A stretch of DNA of 64,000 nucleotides, from NCBI GenBank assembly GCA_017517605.1, contig JAFWYQ010000012.1:1-64000 (forward strand), read 5' to 3'. Positions 16,485 to 24,738 of the stretch are shown piece by piece. Numbering within the stretch: position 1 is the first letter of the stretch; the number at the start of each line of letters is the position of its first letter. The DNA is from Bacteroidaceae bacterium (GTDB taxonomy: Bacteria > Bacteroidota > Bacteroidia > Bacteroidales > Bacteroidaceae). A program made the position numbers and the translations under genes. The notes beneath the pieces were generated by a model. It was not told where the DNA came from and searched no databases. It saw only the letters and a program-made list of their open reading frames with translations.

Positions 16485-16865
16485 ATGAAAATTACATCAT
16501 TAACCCTTACTATATTATTCCTCATAGGGTGTAGTGGACACAATTCTAAGTCATTACACGCAACTCCTGAGGTTGTCACTTGGAAAGAACTGTGTGTATC
16601 AGACACTATACAAAAAGAAATCACAATTTCAAATCGTTCTAATAGAAATTTAAAAATTGATTACATACAGAAGCCATGTGATTGTATAATTACAAAATTC
16701 CAACATGATGAAATTAATGCTAAAGACTCTCTCAAACTACATTTAACATTTATTCCTCAATATGTTGGATATACAGAACAGAATATCTTTGTACATTTTA
16801 AAAACACGAAAGAGAAGGTACATCTTTTAATAAAAGGGAAAGTATCAGATGATGATTGTTTATAG
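16485..16865 (+). CDS. DUF1573 lipoprotein
   Basis: The 126-residue protein has a lipoprotein signal (LFLIGC, Cys 16) and a single DUF1573 Ig-like domain: VVTWKELCVSDTIQKEITIS, NRSNRNLKIDYIQKPCDCI and KVHLLIKGKVS. It carries the paired cysteines KPCDCI, the same place as TSCGCTA in the thioredoxin-DUF1573 protein at 10264-11142, but lacks the thioredoxin domain. It probably sits in the periplasm, anchored to a membrane. It closes the AT-rich block that begins at NVEALA 3, 34 bases before the GC-richer Wzy_C-TPR gene. Confidence 0.82.
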   Translation: MKITSLTLTILFLIGCSGHNSKSLHATPEVVTWKELCVSDTIQKEITISNRSNRNLKIDYIQKPCDCIITKFQHDEINAKDSLKLHLTFIPQYVGYTEQNIFVHFKNTKEKVHLLIKGKVSDDDCL

Positions 16866-16899
16866 ATTTAAATAGAGTTGAAATTCAAACTTTTTTTGA

Positions 16900-18774
16900 A
16901 TGAAGATTTTGACTATTTTTTGTAAAATCGGCAAAGCTATTACGCTATTTTTTTGCCTCATCCTCATCCTGCAACCACTGTTTGCTGATTGGCAGGCACT
17001 GAATGCGGATGCAGGACAGGCGGGGGCTTGGGCCATGCTCTACAGGTTTGGGAGCATCGGGGTGGTAGGGCTATGGACGGCCTGTCTGCTGATTCCCCGA
17101 AGGGTGGTGAGACGGTTGCCCGACGTGGCATCGTTTGTGCTGATGGGGTGCGTGATATGGGAGGCGGTGGTGGCACTGAACCAACTGTATGGCGACGGGA
17201 TGTCGAACCATGCACTGTACCGCTTCACAGGAACATTCCTCAATCCCGGACCGTTCAGCGGATTCTTGGCGATAGGGGTGCCGCTGGCAGTGAATTATTT
17301 ATTAGTTGACAAGGGACGAGTTGACAAGTTGACAAGATACAAGTTAACAAGGCCATCCGGCACTAATTCCTCGTCAACTCGTCAACTTGTCAACTCGTCA
17401 ACTAAAACCTCGTCAACTATAGCTTCGTTAATCTGTCAACTGAAAAACGGATTAGCCCTCACAACCCTCTTCCTCTGCCTACTGCTGTTGCCTGCGGGAA
17501 TGAGCCGCTCGGCATGGATGGCGGCTACGACAGGGGCTATGGTGGTCTATGGGATGCACCGATGGAGAAACATCAGGGAATGGTGCGGCACACTGCTGCG
17601 GAGCCTTAAGCGGCTGATGGCAGTGGGGGCAATCTTGGTGCTCTGTATCGGAATGGGATGGGGAGCCTTTCACTTGAAGGAGGACTCGGCCAACGGACGA
17701 CTTTTCATGTGGAAGATGGCCTGTCATGCCATTGCCGAAAAGCCATGGACGGGATATGGTGCTGAGGGTTTTCCGATGGCCTATGCTGAAGCTCAAGAAC
17801 AATATTTTGCACACGGACAAGGAACAGACGAGGAGATATATGTGGCGGGCACACCAGATAATGCGTTCAATGAGTATCTGACCATCACGGTCAAATATGG
17901 TTTGATAGGATTGGGTGTCATACTGATTATCGGCATAGTAGCCCTTGCATGTGCCATCTGCCAAAGGGCATACGGTATAGCCGGGGCATTGGTGACGGTA
18001 GCGGTATTTGCCTTTGCATCGTATCCGTTCCAGCTGCCGGATTTCCTGTCGGCAGTAATACTATTGGTGGCTGTGCCTCTCTGTCATCTGCTGAGGTATG
18101 GATTACACAATTTACGAACAATCAATGTACTGATAATTTCTCACAAAGAGAGCAGTCTCACGTATGAAATAATAGTCATTTTCTTCGCTGTTCTTTCCAT
18201 CGGAATTGTAGTAAATGGAGTCGAACTGACAAGGGTATGGCAAGTACGCCACGAAGCGGCAAAAGAGTGGAGAAACGCAAGAAGTTTGTACCACATGGAA
18301 GCATATAGCGTAGTATGCGAGGACTATGCTCCACTGTACGAACGCATGAAATGGAATCACAACTACCTGTTTGAGTACGGACGTGCCTTGCACCAGACAG
18401 AAAAATTCCGAGAGTCGAACCAAATACTGAAAGAAGCGGAACAGATATGTGGTGACCCCATGATACTGAATATACAAGGAAAGAACCACGAGGCATTGGG
18501 CGAGTTTGACCAAGCTGCCCGACTCTACAGGCGGGCCTATCACCGCCTGCCAAACAGACTGTACCCGCTCTATCTGGAGATGGAGATGTATGCCTCACCG
18601 GCATGCAACCGACCCGAAGCAGCCAAAGAGATAGCCCAACGGATTCTTGATACCAAGGAAAAGGTTCCCTCAAAAGCAGTAGAGGAGATGAAGGAACGGG
18701 CAAGGGAGGTGATGAAAATACATGAGGGTGTGTCAAAATGCAGTCTCTGTCATTCTGAACGTAGTGAAGAATGA
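16900..18774 (+). CDS. Wzy_C-TPR membrane protein carrying an in-frame repeat insertion
   Basis: This 624-residue paralogue of the protein at 2239-3780 has multiple membrane segments up to ~430 and a TPR-like tail (~480-600, e.g. YLFEYGRALHQTEKFRESNQ). Wzy_C marks are GTFLNPGPFSGFLAIG, MSRSAWMA, NGRLFMWKM...GYGAEGF and FNEYLTI. Residues ~136-180 are low-complexity (RVDKLTRYKLTRPSGTNSS...) and are encoded by an intergenic-type repeat inserted in frame (17305-17440). The paralogue has only a short loop there. The last ~12 residues (CSLCHSERSEE) are encoded by another repeat (18721-18825) that supplies the stop codon. Despite both insertions the frame is intact, so the gene may still work. It is the last gene of the NVEALA cluster. 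Confidence 0.87.
   Translation: MKILTIFCKIGKAITLFFCLILILQPLFADWQALNADAGQAGAWAMLYRFGSIGVVGLWTACLLIPRRVVRRLPDVASFVLMGCVIWEAVVALNQLYGDGMSNHALYRFTGTFLNPGPFSGFLAIGVPLAVNYLLVDKGRVDKLTRYKLTRPSGTNSSSTRQLVNSSTKTSSTIASLICQLKNGLALTTLFLCLLLLPAGMSRSAWMAATTGAMVVYGMHRWRNIREWCGTLLRSLKRLMAVGAILVLCIGMGWGAFHLKEDSANGRLFMWKMACHAIAEKPWTGYGAEGFPMAYAEAQEQYFAHGQGTDEEIYVAGTPDNAFNEYLTITVKYGLIGLGVILIIGIVALACAICQRAYGIAGALVTVAVFAFASYPFQLPDFLSAVILLVAVPLCHLLRYGLHNLRTINVLIISHKESSLTYEIIVIFFAVLSIGIVVNGVELTRVWQVRHEAAKEWRNARSLYHMEAYSVVCEDYAPLYERMKWNHNYLFEYGRALHQTEKFRESNQILKEAEQICGDPMILNIQGKNHEALGEFDQAARLYRRAYHRLPNRLYPLYLEMEMYASPACNRPEAAKEIAQRILDTKEKVPSKAVEEMKERAREVMKIHEGVSKCSLCHSERSEE
17305..17440. repeat. TTGACAAG/CTTGTCAA inverted array inside a coding sequence
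   Basis: Units of GTTGACAAG (left) and CGTCAACTTGTCAACT (right) flank a GGCCATCCGGCACTAA core at 17351-17366. The same units occur between genes at 28098-28225 and at 11623-11662. Here the array lies inside the Wzy_C-TPR gene and adds about 45 codons without breaking the frame. Confidence 0.85.
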
Positions 18775-18825
18775 CAAAAAATGATTTGAGTTCGGTGGAG
18801 ATTCCAATTTTGACACACCCTCATG
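18721..18825. repeat. Inverted-repeat element with perfect 18-bp ends ('HSERSEE' type)
   Basis: CATGAGGGTGTGTCAAAA at 18721-18738 is the exact reverse complement of 18808-18825. The interior contains GTCATTCTGAACGTAG..., the repeat seen in many genomes as a translated CHSERSEE tail. It overlaps the 3' end of the Wzy_C-TPR gene and may also act as a terminator between it and the convergent acyltransferase gene. Confidence 0.8.
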
Positions 18826-18840
18826 CATTACAACTTTGCA

Positions 18841-20136
18841 TCACTCCTTTAACCGCTTGAGCAGTTCGCTTAAGCGGGGATGCAGGTGTTTGTTGAGTAC
18901 CCATTGCCAATCGGACCATGTATGCCGCGCAAAGGCGTTGTAATCGTGGAAGAAAGGTATGGCCATAATAAGCAGTACAATAGCCACAATGGCGGGTACG
19001 AGAGGGAACGTGCAACATGCCACAATACCCCAAATGAGTACAAGCAGTGGCCACAAGAACAAATCGACGCCAAAACGGGCGGTATTGTGGAAGGCTTCAT
19101 CCTTGACCTTGCCCACAATCAAGAGTTTCAATACCCACGAGGGGCACATCGTCAGCACACTGAAGAGATAATAGGGCAAGCCACAAAGCAGGGCTACAGA
19201 CTTCCCGACAGAGGCGAGCAAGGGGCGCTTATATCCTGTTGAAGATGGTACTATGCCATGCAGGAGACACTCTTTCTTGAAAGCCAAGGCATCGGCATAC
19301 AGCGCAGAGGTATCCTCGGCCGTCATTGAGGATTTCTTCTCAAGAATCCGCTTGATGGCTGCCTGGTTAAGTGTAAGGCGCTCTGTGGGCGAAAGAGGCT
19401 GTGACTGAGCGGTGCAGAGTTCGGCCAACTCCCACTGTGCATCGTAGTCGTCGGTATCAGGCAGGTAAGCAATCAGCTTGCTCATGCGGTCAGCCAACTC
19501 ATCGCGCAACAGGGCAAGGATACGGGCTGGCGTTTCTGTTTCTTGGTGCTGCTTGACAAACTCTGTCACGTTTATCGGTTCGCCGTATGTGGCCACCACG
19601 GTAGCACGGTAACGGAAATAGTCGCCATACTCCAAACCCATGGGGACGATATAGACGGGGCGCTCGTGACCGAATGCCTTGTTGGCTTCGAGAGCGATGT
19701 GGAAGATGCCCTTGCTCAACGAACGCAACGAGTGCTTGGGACGGTGTGTGGCCTCGGGAAAGAGTGCCAACGGATAGTGATGCTCGAGTACCTTGACGCA
19801 TTGGGAGATAATCTCCTCGTTCTGCTTGACGGCTGCATACCCGTCGCGGATACGGAAGATGGGGAGCATCTTGAGGAAGGTGAAGGTCTTAAACAACAAC
19901 GGACGACGGAAGATGTCGGCACGGGTCATGAAGATGGTGGCACGATTCTGCGCACGCAAGATAGCCAATGCATCGAGCAAGGCACTGGTGTGGTTACAAC
20001 CGATGATGACGGCTCCGTCGTTGGGAAGATTCTCCTTGCCCTTGACTACCAGTCGGCGCAACGACATGTTGATGACCGGATTGACTACAAAGCAACGGAG
20101 AAAGGTGTATAGGACACTTTTGTTATAGACTTGCAT
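18841..20136 (-). CDS. 1-acyl-glycerol-3-phosphate / glycerol-3-phosphate acyltransferase family protein
   Basis: The 431-residue protein has a PlsC-type acyltransferase domain in its first ~210 residues: GCNHTSALLD (H49...D55, one residue longer than the usual HX4D spacing), a substrate block IFRIRDG, and LFPEATHRPK. A long C-terminal half follows with two membrane-like segments around 340-400 (LWPLLVLIWGIVACC, VPAIVAIVLLIMAIPFF). The NHT(S/N)xLxD form is typical of glycerol-3-phosphate acyltransferases of this lineage, so it probably transfers acyl chains in phospholipid synthesis at the inner membrane. Which of the two acylation steps it performs cannot be decided from sequence. It is convergent with the NVEALA cluster and marks the return to core genes. 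Confidence 0.85.
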   Translation of the reverse strand: MQVYNKSVLYTFLRCFVVNPVINMSLRRLVVKGKENLPNDGAVIIGCNHTSALLDALAILRAQNRATIFMTRADIFRRPLLFKTFTFLKMLPIFRIRDGYAAVKQNEEIISQCVKVLEHHYPLALFPEATHRPKHSLRSLSKGIFHIALEANKAFGHERPVYIVPMGLEYGDYFRYRATVVATYGEPINVTEFVKQHQETETPARILALLRDELADRMSKLIAYLPDTDDYDAQWELAELCTAQSQPLSPTERLTLNQAAIKRILEKKSSMTAEDTSALYADALAFKKECLLHGIVPSSTGYKRPLLASVGKSVALLCGLPYYLFSVLTMCPSWVLKLLIVGKVKDEAFHNTARFGVDLFLWPLLVLIWGIVACCTFPLVPAIVAIVLLIMAIPFFHDYNAFARHTWSDWQWVLNKHLHPRLSELLKRLKE

Positions 20137-20139
20137 AGT

Positions 20140-20260
20140 AATTATGAGTTGTGAGTTATGAGTTATAAGTTGTGAGTTGTGAGTGATGAGTTATGAGTTT
20201 TAGTACCGCATGGCCATTCAGAACTCATAACTCAGCACTCAGAACTCAGCACTCAAAGGA
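20140..20260. repeat. GAGTTATGAGTTATGAG inverted array with a TAGTACCGCATGGCC core
   Basis: About seven copies of a GAGTTRTGA-type 7-8 base unit are followed by the core TTAGTACCGCATGGCC (20200-20215). The reverse-complement units (AACTCATAACTCAGCACTCAG) follow. It fills the gap between the acyltransferase and symporter genes. A short run of the same units (AACTCAGAACTCACAACTC) is at 21645-21670. Confidence 0.8.
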
Positions 20261-20266
20261 TTAATC

Positions 20267-21226
20267 TCATTCTCCTCTTTTCCTACTACGATAACGGAAG
20301 ATGGCAGCCACGGTAAGCCCGGAGATGATGTGCCAGATGCCCCACCAAGCGGTGACGAAAAGCATACCACCGTTCTGCAATTCAGGAGGGAAGATGTTGG
20401 GGTTGAACAACAGGATAAGGCCGAGACCTGAGTTTTGGATACCCATCTCGATGGTGATGGCCCGACGGTCAGGACGGGGCAATCGGCAAAGTTCGCCCAG
20501 GCAATAACCGGTTGTCAATATGAGACCATTATGCAAAAACACCACGAGCAGAATCCACTTGATGTACTGCATGAAGAGGTCGAAGTTCTGACGGAAGGCC
20601 AATACCACCATCAGCAGGAATACCACAATGGAGAGGTATTGCAACGGTTTGTTGAGTGCATTGGCCACGCGCGGAAGATAATGCGTGGTGAGTATGCCCA
20701 ATGCCAATGGGATACCAAGCAGGATGAACACCGTGACGAAGATGTCCCACATGGGAATGGTGAGTGTCTGCAAAGCATCAGCGGCATGGCGCTCGAGGTA
20801 ACGCACATACAGGCTTCCCCACACGGCAAAGTTGGTAGGGGTAGTAACCACAGCCGCCGTAGTCGTTACGGCCGACATCGACACGGACAACTCGCGGTTT
20901 CCCTTGGAGATGGAGGTGATGAAGTTCGAGACATTTCCCCCCGGGCACGAAGCTACCAATATCATACCCATGGCCACCATCGGTGTGATGTACTTGTGAA
21001 AAATCAAGATGAGAAGGAACGTGAGGGCAGGAAGGATAACCCACTGACCGATAAGACCTACAAGAATCGACTTCGGATGCCGGAACACCTTGATGAAGGT
21101 GCCGGGCTTGATACCAAGAGCCACACCGTACATAACAACGGCCAAGGCAATGTTCAACATATCCATTCCTGACTTATCAAAATTGATTTTTACAGGATCA
21201 AGATTCAGTAGTTCTTCGTACATCAT
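20267..21226 (-). CDS. Bile acid:sodium symporter (BASS/SBF) family transporter
   Basis: The 319-residue protein is polytopic, with about nine or ten membrane helices. SBF-family features include VALGIKPGTFIKVFRHPKS, ASCPGGNVSNFITSISKGN (the conserved Gly-Asn crossover region) and the C-terminal EMGIQNSGLGLILLFNP motif. Members move bile acids, pantoate or other organic anions with sodium. The substrate cannot be predicted here, although bile acid uptake would make sense for a gut organism. It stands alone on the minus strand. Confidence 0.88.
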   Translation of the reverse strand: MMYEELLNLDPVKINFDKSGMDMLNIALAVVMYGVALGIKPGTFIKVFRHPKSILVGLIGQWVILPALTFLLILIFHKYITPMVAMGMILVASCPGGNVSNFITSISKGNRELSVSMSAVTTTAAVVTTPTNFAVWGSLYVRYLERHAADALQTLTIPMWDIFVTVFILLGIPLALGILTTHYLPRVANALNKPLQYLSIVVFLLMVVLAFRQNFDLFMQYIKWILLVVFLHNGLILTTGYCLGELCRLPRPDRRAITIEMGIQNSGLGLILLFNPNIFPPELQNGGMLFVTAWWGIWHIISGLTVAAIFRYRSRKRGE

Positions 21227-21363
21227 AAATTAGATCTTTTAACTCTATTAACATTCAATTCTATTGAGGAGTATTCCAAAATCGGGGCAAATATAGACAT
21301 TTTTTTTGGTACTATAATTCAATCGTAAGTAAGTTTTTACTTTTTCGCGCAAAGTTATGCCCG

Positions 21364-21516
21364 GTAACTATTCAGCGAAACAAATTATTTAGAACACAGA
21401 GGCACAGAAACACAGAGTTTTTCCCTTTTTCAGTGACAAATATATCTTCTCTGTGTCTTTGTATCTCTGCTTTCTAAATAATAAATTGAGCGTTTGTATT
21501 ATCGCTGAACAGTTAC
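21364..21516. repeat. Long imperfect inverted repeat (ACACAGAGACACAAAG family)
   Basis: Outer arms are GTAACTATTCAGCG (21364-21377) and CGCTGAACAGTTAC (21503-21516). Inner arms are AACACAGAGGCACAG... and CTCTGTGTCTTTGTATCTCTG around a T-rich centre. A related element is at 25454-25563. The rest of the 21227-21681 gap is AT-rich and holds a TACCTTTG -7 box (21598-21605), a likely promoter for the antiporter. Confidence 0.8.
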
Positions 21517-21681
21517 TATGCCCGCTGAAAAGGTTAATAAATGTACATAAAAAGGGAATCTCCGGTCTGTTTTTCCTTTTTTACTAGATTTTTTCAATAC
21601 CTTTGCACCGCAAAAGCAGAGTTTGCAGTTAATAAAGACAAAAAACTCAGAACTCACAACTCAGTACTCATTAACCCAGCA

Positions 21682-23802
21682 ATGCCAATAGCAAATATAT
21701 TCCCCATAACAGACCCCACATGGATATTCTTCCTTGTACTCTGTATCATCCTGTTTGCCCCTATCCTGTTGAACCGTCTGCACATCCCACACATCGTGGG
21801 TATGCTGTTGGCAGGTGTATTGATAGGTCCTCACGGACTTGACTTGCTGCAACGGGACAGCAGTTTCGAGATTTTCGGCAATGTGGGACTGCTCTACATC
21901 ATGTTCCTTGCCGGTGTGGAGATAGACTTGGCGGATTTCAACAAGAACCGGAACAAGAGCATTGTCTTCGGACTCACCACCTTTCTGTTTCCCTTTGCCA
22001 TCGGTGGGCTGCTGTGCCACTACTTCCTGCACATGGAGTGGGAAGGCTCGTTGCTGGTAGCCTCGATGTTCTCGTCGCATACGCTGGTATCCTACGCCAT
22101 TGTGAGCCGTTATGGATTAAGCCACAACCGCTCGGTAAACATGGCAGTAGGAGGAACCATCATCACGGACACGCTCTCGTTGATTGTACTGGCCATCATC
22201 TCGCAAATGGTTCACGGACACAACGACCCCTACTTCTGGGTGACAATGGCTGCAGGAGTGGTCATCTTCATTACGGGTGTCATCTACCTGTTCCCCCGCA
22301 TAGCACGCTTCTTCTTCCGCACGTTCAGTGACCCCGTACAGCAGTTCATCTTTGTCATGGCCATGATGTTCTTGGCGGCCATCGGTGCCCATGTGGCCGG
22401 ACTCGAAGGATTGTTGGGTGCCTTCTTTGCCGGTATAGTACTGAACCGCCTTATCCCTGCCGGCTCACCCCTGATGGGGCGCATCGAGTTTGTGGGCAAC
22501 GCCATCTTCATCCCTTACTTCCTTATCGGAGTGGGTATGCTCATCGACATGAGTGTATTCATCAAGGGCATTGATGCCATCATCGTGGCCATAGTGATGG
22601 TGGTGGGTGGCACACTGGGCAAATACATCGCGGCGTGGATTCCGCAGAAACTCTACAAACTGCACAAGGCTGAGGGACTGATGCTCTTCGGTCTGAGCGA
22701 AGCACACGCTGCAGGCACACTGGCCGTGGTGATGGTGGGATACGAATTGGGACTGTTCAACGAAACAATACTGAATGCCACCTTAGTATTCATCCTGATG
22801 ACGTGCATCATCAGTTCGTTGTTTGCCGAAAAGGCTTCGCGCCAACTGATATTGAACGACGACCTGACTACCGCTCCCGCAACCAAAGGCGACGACGAGA
22901 AGATACTCATCCCCATGGTGGCCAACCAGAACGTGGAGAACCTGATGCAGGTGGCCATGATGATGCGCAACCCCAAACTGAACCGCGGACTTATCGGCTT
23001 GAATGTTGTGTACGACGACAGTTCGCAGAAACAGATTGAGGACGGTCGCAAATGCCTGCAACAGGCTGAGAAGATTGCCCACTCGGCCGATGTACCGATG
23101 CAGACACAGAGCCGCCTGGCCACCAACTTGTCGAACGGCATTGTGCATGCTCTGCGCGAGAACGATGCAAGCGAACTCCTCTTGGGTATGCACCGGCGCG
23201 AAGGAGCCAATGACGGTTCGTTCTTCGGCCCTGTCACCCTCGGCTTGTTGGCCGGTACGTCGAGACAGATTATCATCGTACGCCCCACCATGCCGATGAA
23301 CACCCTGCGCCGTATCCACGTGGTTGTACCGGCCAAGGCGGAGTTCGAAGCCGGCTTCTTCCGTTGGGTCAACCGTCTGTCGCGTATGGCTGGCATATTG
23401 GGCTGCCGCGTTATCTTCCACACCCATCCCCGCACACAGGATATTCTGTCGCGCTACATGGCCACCTATTTTGCCAAGATAAGGGCTGAATATGTTCCAT
23501 CGGCAGGAAACAATGAGCTGAGACAGATGGCCGACGAGGTGAACGACGACCACCTGCTGGTGGTGGTGTGTGCCCGCAAAGGCAGTGTGTCGTACCGTCC
23601 GGCCTTCGAGCATATCCCCGAACAGATTGAAGCATACTATCCCAATGTGAGCCTGATGATGATATTCCCCGACGAATATGCCGAGGACAAGGAGACACCA
23701 ACCCTCTTCAATCCTCTGACGACCAACATCCACGAAGGATACGAGACACACAAGGGATGGTTGGGTGAGTTGATGGAAAAATGGAAAAGAATTAAAAATT
23801 AA
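21682..23802 (+). CDS. Cation:proton antiporter (CPA2/Kef-type) with C-terminal UspA-like region
   Basis: The product is 706 residues from the ATG at 21682; the 47 upstream in-frame codons are repeat-derived. The first ~390 residues form a 12-13 helix Na+/H+ exchanger domain (HIPHIVGMLLAGVLIGPHG, FLAGVEIDLADF, SHTLVSYAIV, GLEGLLGAFFAGIVL). The C-terminal ~270 residues are soluble with two UspA-like alpha/beta units (EKILIPMVANQNVENLMQVA; LRRIHVVVPAKAEFEAGF). Proteins of this layout exchange Na+ or K+ for protons at the inner membrane and are thought to be gated by the soluble region. The gene ends 10 bases before tcdA. Confidence 0.9.
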   Translation: MPIANIFPITDPTWIFFLVLCIILFAPILLNRLHIPHIVGMLLAGVLIGPHGLDLLQRDSSFEIFGNVGLLYIMFLAGVEIDLADFNKNRNKSIVFGLTTFLFPFAIGGLLCHYFLHMEWEGSLLVASMFSSHTLVSYAIVSRYGLSHNRSVNMAVGGTIITDTLSLIVLAIISQMVHGHNDPYFWVTMAAGVVIFITGVIYLFPRIARFFFRTFSDPVQQFIFVMAMMFLAAIGAHVAGLEGLLGAFFAGIVLNRLIPAGSPLMGRIEFVGNAIFIPYFLIGVGMLIDMSVFIKGIDAIIVAIVMVVGGTLGKYIAAWIPQKLYKLHKAEGLMLFGLSEAHAAGTLAVVMVGYELGLFNETILNATLVFILMTCIISSLFAEKASRQLILNDDLTTAPATKGDDEKILIPMVANQNVENLMQVAMMMRNPKLNRGLIGLNVVYDDSSQKQIEDGRKCLQQAEKIAHSADVPMQTQSRLATNLSNGIVHALRENDASELLLGMHRREGANDGSFFGPVTLGLLAGTSRQIIIVRPTMPMNTLRRIHVVVPAKAEFEAGFFRWVNRLSRMAGILGCRVIFHTHPRTQDILSRYMATYFAKIRAEYVPSAGNNELRQMADEVNDDHLLVVVCARKGSVSYRPAFEHIPEQIEAYYPNVSLMMIFPDEYAEDKETPTLFNPLTTNIHEGYETHKGWLGELMEKWKRIKN

Positions 23803-23812
23803 CAATTAAAAG

Positions 23813-24565
23813 TTGGAGAATTGGCAACAACGAACCGAGCAACTCTTCGGCAAAGAAGAGTATGAGCGCCTCTGCTCAGCCCATGTGTTGGTGGTGGGCG
23901 TAGGTGGCGTGGGTGCATACGCGGCCGAAATGCTCTGCCGGGCAGGCATCGGACACCTGACACTGGTGGATGCCGACACGGTGCAACCCAGCAACATCAA
24001 CCGGCAACTTCCGGCCTTGCACTCCACCATCGGACGTGCCAAAGCTGAGGTGTTGGCCGAACGTTTCCACGACATCAACCCCGACGTGCAGTTAGACATC
24101 CGCGTGCAATACCTTGAGCCGGAGAACATCCCTGCCCTACTCGACGAGGTACGGCCGGACTTCATCGTGGATGCCATCGACACCATACAACCCAAGTGCC
24201 ACCTTATCTGCGAAGCATGGCGCAGACGCATACGCATCGTATCCAGCATGGGAGCAGGAGCCAAGAGCGACATCACCCAGATACGCCTCTCCGACCTGTG
24301 GGACACCTACCATTGCGGCTTGGCCAAGGCCGTGCGCAACGGACTGAAGCGCATGGGCATGAAACGGAGTCTGCCCGTAGTGTTCAGCACCGAACAGGCC
24401 CGCCCCGAAGCCATCATCCGCGTGGAGGACGAGCGCAACAAGAAATCGACAACAGGCACCGTCAGTTACATGCCCGCCACTTTCGGGTGCTATCTGGCGG
24501 CGTATGTGATTAAGGAGATAAAGGGAGGTAATAGGGAGATAAAGGGAGATAAAGGCCAAATGTAA
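23813..24565 (+). CDS. tcdA: tRNA threonylcarbamoyladenosine dehydratase (TcdA/CsdL)
   Basis: The 250-residue E1-like ATP-dependent enzyme cyclises t6A37 to ct6A in ANN-decoding tRNAs. It shows the ThiF/MoeB nucleotide-binding loop VVGVGGVGAYAAEMLCRAGIG, VDADTVQPSNINRQ and IDAIDTIQPKCHL, with TcdA-typical SSMGAGAKSDITQIRLSDL. Translation must begin at TTG (23813), because no in-frame ATG precedes the ATP loop. The last ~17 residues (KEIKGGNREIKGDKGQM) are encoded by a GGAGATAAAGG repeat whose inverted copy lies downstream near 24660-24712. This tail is probably not part of the fold. Confidence 0.92.
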   Translation: MENWQQRTEQLFGKEEYERLCSAHVLVVGVGGVGAYAAEMLCRAGIGHLTLVDADTVQPSNINRQLPALHSTIGRAKAEVLAERFHDINPDVQLDIRVQYLEPENIPALLDEVRPDFIVDAIDTIQPKCHLICEAWRRRIRIVSSMGAGAKSDITQIRLSDLWDTYHCGLAKAVRNGLKRMGMKRSLPVVFSTEQARPEAIIRVEDERNKKSTTGTVSYMPATFGCYLAAYVIKEIKGGNREIKGDKGQM

Positions 24566-24567
24566 AA

Positions 24568-24720
24568 GCTACGAGTTATCAGCTACGAGCTACAAGTGCC
24601 TTGCTGTACAAAACTCGTTACTCGTAGCTTGTCACTTGTCACTTGAAAAACAATCGGCCTTTATCTCCCCAAGAGCGGAGTGATATCTCCCTCTAACTCC
24701 TTTTATCTCCCCAAAAATAC
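24568..24720. repeat. Inverted arrays after tcdA (GCTACGAG and GGAGATAAAGG units)
   Basis: TACGAGTTATCAGCTACGAG units (24572-24592) are mirrored by ACTCGTTACTCGTAGC at 24609-24624. An outer pair is formed by GGAGATAAAGGGAG, at the end of tcdA, and TTTATCTCCCC..CTCCTTTTATCTCCCC (24660-24715). No gene lies here. Confidence 0.75.
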
Positions 24721-24738
24721 TAAATTGTACATGAATTT

